Source of the DNA: Hyaloscypha bicolor E
Lineage: Eukaryota; Ascomycota; Leotiomycetes; Helotiales; Hyaloscyphaceae
Length of the DNA stretch: 64,000 nucleotides
Reading direction: 5' to 3'
Assembly: GCF_002865645.1 (NCBI RefSeq)
Contig: NW_020194555.1
Location: 3,560,288-3,624,287 of the forward strand
A program made the position numbers and the translations under genes. The notes under the pieces were generated by a model. It saw nothing but the letters and a program-made list of their open reading frames with translations. It ran no database searches and had not been told where the DNA came from. Shown here piece after piece: positions 57,381 to 64,000 of the stretch; the first letter of the stretch is position 1, and each line of letters starts with the position of its first letter.

Positions 57381-58740
57381 TGCGTCTGAAGCCTATGAAT
57401 GAGCAAAATATTACAAAACTTGATTGGTGTCAGAAGTCAGGCGCAAGGCTGGGGTGATCAAGAAGGCCTGCTCGTTGTCGAGTGAAGGCCACTTAAGGGG
57501 GAAGGCCAAAGACTTTTATAGCTGAACTGGTGGAGTCCGAAAGTTGGAATCTGATTGAGTGTCAGTTTACACGAAAATACTTGAAAATCCTGACTCCCCG
57601 ACAATGTGCGGCCCTCATCTGGAGTAGGCGGGAGCCCCGGATGTCACCGAGACTCTCTTGTCCTTCGGAAAATAGCACTGAATAGGAAGGAGCAACTGAT
57701 TAAGCCTTCCGAAAGAACTTTCCGTGAACATCCTGGCTTCGCTTTGACCTGATTTCGAAAATCGAAACTGTATAATTCTAGTCATACGCGTCCGTTATCG
57801 ACTGGTTGAGCGTTGAACTCAATTGAGTAAGCAAAACACATCGAGGTTTTTAAGGTATCATCTGGATTACAGGGATCTCGGCTGAAATTTTGACTAACTA
57901 GGCTCCTTGCCCCTTCCCCATAATGAGAGGCTCCACCGAAAACGGTTTTCACGTGTATGGTTCTGGACCTCTCCCCGCAACTGAACGATGTATTTAAAAG
58001 GGGGTTCGTTCGGTTGTCGCTGTTGGCTTTCCGACATCCGCGTAGCGCTTCTACCTGCGGAAGGGTTGGTTCGGTTGTCGCTGTTGGCTTTCCGATATCC
58101 GCTAGCTCCTAGCTCACGCCGCAGATCTCCCTGGCACGAACGGAGAAATGCCACTGCAAGGCTCTTCACCAGGAGAATGTGATATGCAGCGTCGTGCAGG
58201 CGAAGAATAGTGACATCGGCATATAGCTACGAATCTGGAAGGTGCGAGATGTCTTGCGGAAGATTGAGGCATTATTGCGCACCGATGCAGCCTTGTTCTC
58301 TCCAGTTTCTCCATTTTCAATGATTGTCACGTCTTCACATGCGGAGACTTTCAAGTATCAAGGTTCATAAAACTTATGGAGGCTTTTCTGACCGCCCAAT
58401 TTCTCGCAAATTTTCATGCATTCGTGATCATCATTACCCCGCCTCAGAAAAGTTCTCGTGCGGGGTTGTGGAATGTCCTGGGGCCTCTTACCGAAGCTAT
58501 TCTATACACATGGGCATACGCTACTACCTTTTTGATGGGTTGTTTATCGTGATAGCAACTAGTCTGTAAGACTCAGAAACTGTTGACGGAATGGCCGAAG
58601 GCGGCAAGAAGCTTGGGAAGCATCGGTCCGCGACAAGTATAAAAGGATCGATCTTTACCTACGTCTTTTGCATCAACATCATCTTTTCCTCCTTCCTCAT
58701 TCCGGAAATCTTGCTTGAGGCTAATTCCCAAGCTTTTGCA
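57381..58740. promoter_or_regulatory. shared 1.36-kb promoter of sugar transporter and GH32 genes
   Basis: Contains four matches to the CreA carbon-catabolite site SYGGRG: 57635-57640 and 57973-57978 (both reverse strand), 58460-58465 (GCGGGG) and 58478-58483 (CTGGGG). A 34-bp direct repeat lies at 58008..58041 and 58069..58102. A TATAAAAG box at 58638-58645 sits about 100 bases before the GH32 start. CGG/CCG triplets, the half-sites of Zn2Cys6 factors, occur in and between the repeat copies (e.g. CGG-N11-CGG from 58058). Confidence 0.6.
58008..58102. repeat. 34-bp direct repeat in the fructan-cluster promoter
   Basis: GTTCGGTTGTCGCTGTTGGC followed by TTTCCGAyATCCGC occurs at 58008..58041 and again at 58069..58102 (61-bp period), with one difference (C or T at y). 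The rest of the 61-bp unit differs, so conservation is confined to the 34 bases. Confidence 0.85.
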
Positions 58741-60807
58741 ATGAAGAACGCCATTTTTCATGAGGGCTTAATCAAGACATTTCTCTCCTACTTGATTTTT
58801 CAAGCTGGTGTTCTCGGTAAAGCAATTCCTCGAACAACCAGCTGCCTCAGCAATTATTACGCTGGCCCTGTTAACCCAAGCTTCGAGACCGGTACCCTTG
58901 ATGGCTGGGAAGTCGTCAGTGGCGATGCCTTTGGCAGCGCCTCTGTGAGCTCATCCCCAACTTACTGGGGAGGTTCATTCAACAAAGTTGGCAACTACTT
59001 CTTGTGGGGTTTTCCCCAGTCTGGGGATCCTGCAGTCGGAGAAATTCGCTCAAGCACGTTCCAAGCGAGCTCCGTAATGAGCTTCCTGGTCGGTGGTGGT
59101 TGGGGTCCTGTCAATCTCTACGTTGGGCTGGTTCGAGAGAGCGATGGTAGTCTCCTTTTCAGCCAGACGGGGACCAATGATGAGGCCATGATCCGCATTA
59201 TCTGGGATACCAGCGGTTATGCTGGAGAGACGGTCCACATGATTATCTACGATAATAGTACTGCTGCATCATGGGGTCATATCAACTTGGACGATGTCCG
59301 TACTGGTTGCGACGCTCTTGGTGATGGTGGCCTTACCTTTAATGTTCTTGGCCAAGTCAATCAACCTCCGCAGAGTGCAACTTCACTGTCGACTACGCAG
59401 CTTTACGCTTCAGACCCGATTCGTCCACAATTCCACTACACTCCTTACCAAGGTTGGATTAATGATCCTGCTGGCCTGATTGAATGGAATGGCCGTCACC
59501 AACTCTTCAGTCAATTCAATCCCGCCGCACCATTGTGGGGTCCTATGCATTGGTCGCATGTGGACAGCTCCGATGCCGTACATTGGCGCGAATTACCTGT
59601 GGCGCTTTTCCCGCCTTACCCTGATAATCCATTAGATAGCAGTGGCCGCTTCACAGGCAGCGCAGCGTTGGACAATGATACAGGCGCGCTCCAGCTCATC
59701 TTCACCGATTTTTCCGATATCGCTCTGCACCCCAACTTGCTTCCTGAAGTCGTATCGACGGCAAAGAGTACTGACGGCATTGACTTCCCATTATACTCCG
59801 GAAACCCAATCATTGCAGCCCCTCCTTCGGATTCACCCAGCGGGTTTAGAGACCCGAAGGTATTCTTGGACACCACCGACAATATCTGGAAGATGGTTGT
59901 CGGCTCAGGCGATACGACGAGCGGCAAGGTACAACTCTTCAAGTCAACAGACCCTAACCTTCTTACCTGGGATTATGTTGGCGTCCTCTTCGAGGGCAAT
60001 GGAAGTACCGGAACCATGTGGGAGTGCCCCAACTTCTTCCCACTTGATGGCAAATGGATTTTGTTCTATGGCGGCGATGGTCTCGGATGGTACGATGTCG
60101 GTACCTTTGATGGAACAAAGTTCACCTCGGAAAAAACTGGGCTTTTGGATGCTGGACCTGACAGCTATGCTACTCAGTGGTACATAGACTCTGCTGGACG
60201 CAATCTTGTTATCACCTGGATGGGTAACTGGGGAACTTCTAAATGGCCCAGTCGTGTCAATGGATGGGCTGGTGCACAATCTATTACTCGACAGCTGTTC
60301 GTTCGTGCTGATGGAGGGCTTGGAAGTAAGCCTATTGACGAAGTGTCGACACTTGCAAGTGGAGAGGTCCAAAATTTGGGACAGACGAATGTTCACGGCA
60401 CCATTACTGTGGGATCCTCGAACACTGCTCGACTCCAGATGACGGTTGATCTTGCATCTACTAACGCACCTGCCTTCACCGTACAATTGTATTCTTCCAT
60501 CGCTGAATCGGTAGTCCTTACCTACAGTGTCGTGAATAAAACCCTCACCCTGGATACTACGAATGCCGGGTATGGCCAAGCTGGGACATGGAGTGCGATC
60601 ATTGACGTATCGTTGAATGAAAAGTTGGCTCTCGATGTTCTTATCGATCGCTCAAGTGTTGAGATCTTTACTGGAGATGGGACGGCGATGACTGCGACTG
60701 TGTTCCCACATTACCAGGAATCAAAGGACATCAATATCGTTTCCGATGGGGGAGAGACAGTGTTTAATACTATCGCTTTGACGCCGTTTGGGTCTACTTG
60801 GAGCTAG
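58741..60807 (+). CDS. secreted GH32 fructan hydrolase (exo-inulinase/levanase/invertase type) with N-terminal lectin-like module
   Basis: Hydrolyses beta-fructosidic bonds of sucrose, inulin or levan outside the cell; 688 aa, single exon. Start 58741 is chosen because it gives a signal peptide (MKNAIFHEGLIKTFLSYLIF, cleavage near GKA) and follows TATAAAAG by about 100 bases. An upstream ATG at 58591 would lie before the TATA box. About 40-195 is an extra beta-sandwich-like module (NPSFETGTLDGWEVVSGDAF ... WGHINLDDVRTGC). The five-blade propeller follows with all three catalytic signatures: WINDPAG (nucleophile Asp), FRDPKVF (transition-state Asp) and WECPNFF (acid/base Glu). The C-terminal beta-sandwich contains DRSSVEIFTGDG. 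Inulin versus levan specificity cannot be read off. Confidence 0.93.
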   Translation: MKNAIFHEGLIKTFLSYLIFQAGVLGKAIPRTTSCLSNYYAGPVNPSFETGTLDGWEVVSGDAFGSASVSSSPTYWGGSFNKVGNYFLWGFPQSGDPAVGEIRSSTFQASSVMSFLVGGGWGPVNLYVGLVRESDGSLLFSQTGTNDEAMIRIIWDTSGYAGETVHMIIYDNSTAASWGHINLDDVRTGCDALGDGGLTFNVLGQVNQPPQSATSLSTTQLYASDPIRPQFHYTPYQGWINDPAGLIEWNGRHQLFSQFNPAAPLWGPMHWSHVDSSDAVHWRELPVALFPPYPDNPLDSSGRFTGSAALDNDTGALQLIFTDFSDIALHPNLLPEVVSTAKSTDGIDFPLYSGNPIIAAPPSDSPSGFRDPKVFLDTTDNIWKMVVGSGDTTSGKVQLFKSTDPNLLTWDYVGVLFEGNGSTGTMWECPNFFPLDGKWILFYGGDGLGWYDVGTFDGTKFTSEKTGLLDAGPDSYATQWYIDSAGRNLVITWMGNWGTSKWPSRVNGWAGAQSITRQLFVRADGGLGSKPIDEVSTLASGEVQNLGQTNVHGTITVGSSNTARLQMTVDLASTNAPAFTVQLYSSIAESVVLTYSVVNKTLTLDTTNAGYGQAGTWSAIIDVSLNEKLALDVLIDRSSVEIFTGDGTAMTATVFPHYQESKDINIVSDGGETVFNTIALTPFGSTWS

Positions 60808-61484
60808 CTCTGGGCAATGGGCATGTGGTCGGGTTTTTCGCTCTGCCAGGCGGAGGGCTGCTAGATATAGTGCTAATTGATTAATTTAAACAAATTCGCC
60901 CTTGCTACTTGTGATGTCTTTCTCCCCCTGAAGGGGAGTTACTGTGGGAAAATTAGTCCCAATCGCGTGTGGTAATTATGAATGGAAATAACGCCTACAA
61001 CGCGGTCGTCTCGGCTTTATTGCATTGACCCGCGATAGATAATACTAATATGCGTAATCTCTCTAGGCAAATTTACCAGGGGCACCAGATTTGGCTGAGA
61101 CTCGTATAATGCTCTATGTTTAGGTAAAGGGTTAAAGAACTAGCATACCTCTTATCTTGGACTATCATAGACCCATCTCACACAGTCAGGCATCTCTCTT
61201 TATTGCTGATTATCTTAACCCCTAGCTGTCCGAGGCCAGACTTTCCAAAGTAACGAAATTCCTATTACATAGGTAGATAGCGCCAAGACTACAACAGGGA
61301 TAGTAAATGCGCTAGTATTGCAATCATAATAGAACGTACTGATCTTGTCACCGTACGTCCTCGGCTCGGATTCAAGTCAGCGTCCTCCTCCTTAACAGAG
61401 TCCGAATCATATAATGAGAGTCGACGTCTGAGATGGACATGACTTTTGCTTTTCACCGTCACATATTTGTAGTAATTGTTACAT
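60808..61484. other. intergenic region
   Basis: 3' flanks of the GH32 and P450 genes. No gene or RNA recognised. Confidence 0.4.
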
Positions 61485-62670
61485 TCAAGTTTCTGTCAAC
61501 CTTTCACCAGCCACAACCCTTTCCGTGGCCATGACATTCATATCTTTCTGTATCCAAATTCCCACATTCCTACATTCCCACGGCTTAGTCGGATCCACGA
61601 TCTCCCACTCAAAATATCTCAGTAGCTGTCACGCATTAGCCACTTTTCTCCTTCCCTTCCTTTGATATTCTCTCTCCCCTTTGTGTCTCACTTGAAGACA
61701 AATATCAATAAAGGAAAAAGAATATTCAAAAATCAACTTACTTGAAAAACCACCTTACCTAACTCCGCCAATGCGATTCCTTGTCCGAGGCATTTATACT
61801 TTCCATACCCCCAAACCAGTTCCCACACATACTCCATCTCTTTCCTTCTCTCCTCATCAACATTAATCCGTCCCTCAGGTATGAAAGGCTAGCATCGGGT
61901 CCGAAATTGACAGGGTCGCGCATGACGTACCAGGCTGGTGAGGGATTTGTCCCGACGTTCGTCCCGCCTGGGATGAACACGCCATTGAGATTGCCACCGC
62001 TTGGTGGAGCGAGCTTGGGCATCTGTCCTGTGCCTCGAGGGAAGATACGGAGGGATTCTTTTATGGTGGCTTGGAGATAGGGAAGATTACGGAGCTGAGC
62101 GGAGGAGGGGATGGGGTTGGCGGGGAGAGAATGAGAGAGGATTTCGGAAACAAGGGTATTATAGACGCGAGGATTGATGATGCTGAAAAGAAGACAGGAG
62201 CGTAGAGCGATTGACATGTTGTCTGAGCCGCCGAGGATCGTGATCATTGACTCGTAGATTGCTTCTTGGGGAGTGATGCCATTAGAAAGGAATGTGGAGA
62301 GCATGTCTTCTCCCTCGGTTCTGTTCTTGTCATTGATCTTTCGTTGACCATTTTTGTGGCGATGCTAACATAACTAAGTCAGTAGGGGGATATGAATAGA
62401 AGGGTCAAGCTATACTCAACAATATTCTCAATCCCGTACTCAGAAGATGCTGGAGCAATCAATGGCGCAATCCATTCGCTCTGTAATATCTTCCCTGCCC
62501 ACGGTATAGAAGAAACCATCGCAATAGCAGGTAATGAGTCCGCGGTGCTTTTCAAATACTCATATCGGTCCTCATTATGAACCAAATCTCCGAACGGATT
62601 GCCCGTTACGATGTCCATCACTACATGAGCGCAAAGAATTGCACTTTCGGCCAGGGCATACAGGAGGCTA
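61485..62670 (-). pseudogene. cytochrome P450, 5' truncated and frameshifted
   Basis: The minus strand holds the C-terminal two thirds of a microsomal P450. Segments: AESAILCAHVVMDIVTGNPF (about 62640); an I-helix with GSDNMSIALRS (AGxDTT position); KESLRIFP (ExxR) with FPRG; AWYVMRDPVNFGPDA; then, one base out of frame, FIPEGRINVDEERRKEMEYV and heme loop WGYGKYKCLGQGIALAEL. A last exon, 61625..61485, follows a 116-nt intron and gives YFEWEIVDPTKPW to the stop. The single shift lies near 61890. The 5' third, including the membrane anchor, is missing: homology stops at 62670, exactly where the CTCAGG repeat begins. Confidence 0.82.
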
Positions 62671-63060
62671 AAATGGGTTCCACATTATAGTGCACAGGCT
62701 GACTAAGGGCGTGCTCAGGATACTCAGGCTCGCTCAGGCTTTGCTCAGGCTCTGCTCAGGCTTGCTCACCCTCAGCTTAGGTTAAAGCAGCAGTTGCTCA
62801 TGTCCGGAGACTAAAATAAAATTAGCGAAAGGGGAAATAAATCCTGAGTTTATAGGTATCATGAATCGATTTTCCCTTTCTCGTACATCGCATTCAGTTA
62901 GTAAGCTTGCCGCTCTTGCTCAGGCGCTAATCACCCTCGGCTCACCCTCGGCTCAGTCAACTCGCCTGCGGAACCTGAGCAACCTGAGTAACTTAATCAA
63001 CCTGAGCAACTTACCTAAGCAACCTGAGCACACTGAGCACCCTGGGCTGTGATTGGAAAG
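62670..63060. repeat. CTCAGG-rich dispersed repeat, longest copy
   Basis: Left part (to about 62860) matches 52347-52496; right part (from 62855) matches 49027-49180, including the GGTATCATGAATC inverted-repeat end. It contains runs of GCTCAGGCT-type units and, towards the end, AACCTGAGC units, the reverse complement of the same word, which gives a potential long hairpin. It abuts the truncated P450. Confidence 0.75.
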
Positions 63061-64000
63061 GTTAAAAAGGACGTAACGTTTCCATTCCTGCACGTTCGGG
63101 GCCTTTAATAGGCTCGAACGAGCTTATGTGATTCTATATATAATTAGATTATATACAAAAGCATAATCAGAAATCATATCCTCCCCTACTTAAAAGCAAA
63201 CTTACTCCTGAAGTTCGTACGAAAAGAGAGAATATCAAAACTATTTGCCATAATTCTATATTAATCGAATCCCTTTTTATAAAAGAAAATTGCAAATCTC
63301 CTTAATTAGTCTCCTTTTATCTTAAGATTCTTTTATCCGAGGGAGTTCTTGCTATTACTTCTTTTATATACTAAACCGGATAAAAAGGGTCTATTTTTAT
63401 ACGTTTTTAACCTATATCCTACTTATATTTTCCTTTTCTAGCTCTTGCCAGATTCGTTCGAGTATAATTAAGGTTTATTTGCTTTAGGAAGGTTTATTTG
63501 AGTATATTCCAAGTAGTTCTGTCTTAGTAATTCCTATTAAATAGGCAAATTAAAGCTCTGGAAATTCGCCTAAGCAAGTATAAGAAAGTCTCTTTTACTT
63601 ATTTATAATCCTTTCTCCTTTCTATTAATAACCTTAATACTACTATCTCAAGTCTTTATATTTCGGTCGCTTTATAAGTCTTCCAAGATTCTCTATATAC
63701 TATTCCCTTTCCCTTAAACTATTTCCTAGTTTAATTATTTATTTATATCTACTTTTTATCTTTTTTTCTTTTTTCTTCTGGCTTCTGGCTTCTGGCTTTA
63801 TATATAAATTAGTACTATAAAGCTTTTTTACCTTCTTCTTATTCTCTTAATTTGTATCTATATTGCCTTTATAGCTAATATAGATATTATTTCTGGTAGT
63901 TATATTATAGGTTTTAGAAGTAATAGTTTTGGTAATAGAAGTAAGCTTCCTTATTATTCTAGTATAATTAGTAGATATAAGAGTTCTATAAATTATATAT
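63061..64000. other. AT-rich, probably RIP-damaged DNA
   Basis: About 0.94 kb of strongly AT-rich sequence with stops in every frame, similar in composition to the retroelement interior. No LTR or domain recognised. It runs off the right edge. Confidence 0.5.

Noticed and set aside
1..64000. tRNA and rRNA genes
   Set aside because: By eye I found no convincing cloverleaf with A and B boxes and no rRNA segments; a covariance-model scan would be needed to exclude tRNAs.

Overview
The window is nuclear DNA of a filamentous ascomycete (Pezizomycotina). The genes have many short introns (about 48-115 nt) with GT...AG ends and CTAAC-like branch sites. The families include NACHT receptors, HET domains, Zn2Cys6 regulators and large MFS families. 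An AT-rich retroelement carries the transition-only decay left by repeat-induced point mutation (RIP). I cannot fix the genus from sequence alone.

Layout. 0-5.6 kb: a broken HET-domain gene at the left edge, an omega/Ecm4-type glutathione transferase with a possible dual start, then a gene-poor stretch with a solo LTR and a scrap of a DNA cytosine methyltransferase. 5.7-14.8 kb: a convergent pair of large immunity-type genes. One is a hydrolase-NACHT-ankyrin receptor. The other combines a zinc finger, a dynamin-like GTPase, a RING-like finger and a patatin phospholipase; it looks like three genes until introns are modelled. 15.7-19.9 kb: an ammonium transporter with an enlarged loop and a divergent BTB-like protein.

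20.9-27.3 kb: a graveyard of decayed metabolic genes: a frameshifted unknown, an amino-acid permease, an SDR, a HAD fragment fused to an FAD-oxidase fragment, and an aldo/keto reductase. They lead up to an intact ornithine-type aminotransferase (27.7-29.3 kb). 30.2-38.8 kb: ordinary chromosome, with a twin-ATPase ABC protein head-to-head with the proteasome maturation factor Ump1, a prenylated ubiquitin-fold protein and an MFS anion:cation symporter. 39.6-47.6 kb: one complete but dead Ty3/gypsy element on the minus strand with 205-bp LTRs, a 5-bp target duplication and RIP-converted active sites. 48-53 kb: AT-rich DNA with an inverted-repeat element and an APH-family kinase.

53.2-60.8 kb: a compact fructan-use module. 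A Zn2Cys6 regulator converges on a sugar transporter, which is divergent from a secreted GH32 fructan hydrolase; the shared promoter holds CreA-type sites and a 34-bp direct repeat. 61.5-64 kb: a cytochrome P450 with one frameshift and its 5' end cut off at a CTCAGG-rich dispersed repeat, then AT-rich DNA.

The best candidate for an undescribed system is the NACHT receptor / GTPase-RING-patatin pair at 5.7-14.8 kb. Gene models were assembled by hand from splice signals and reading phase; domain calls rest on recognised motifs, not on searches.
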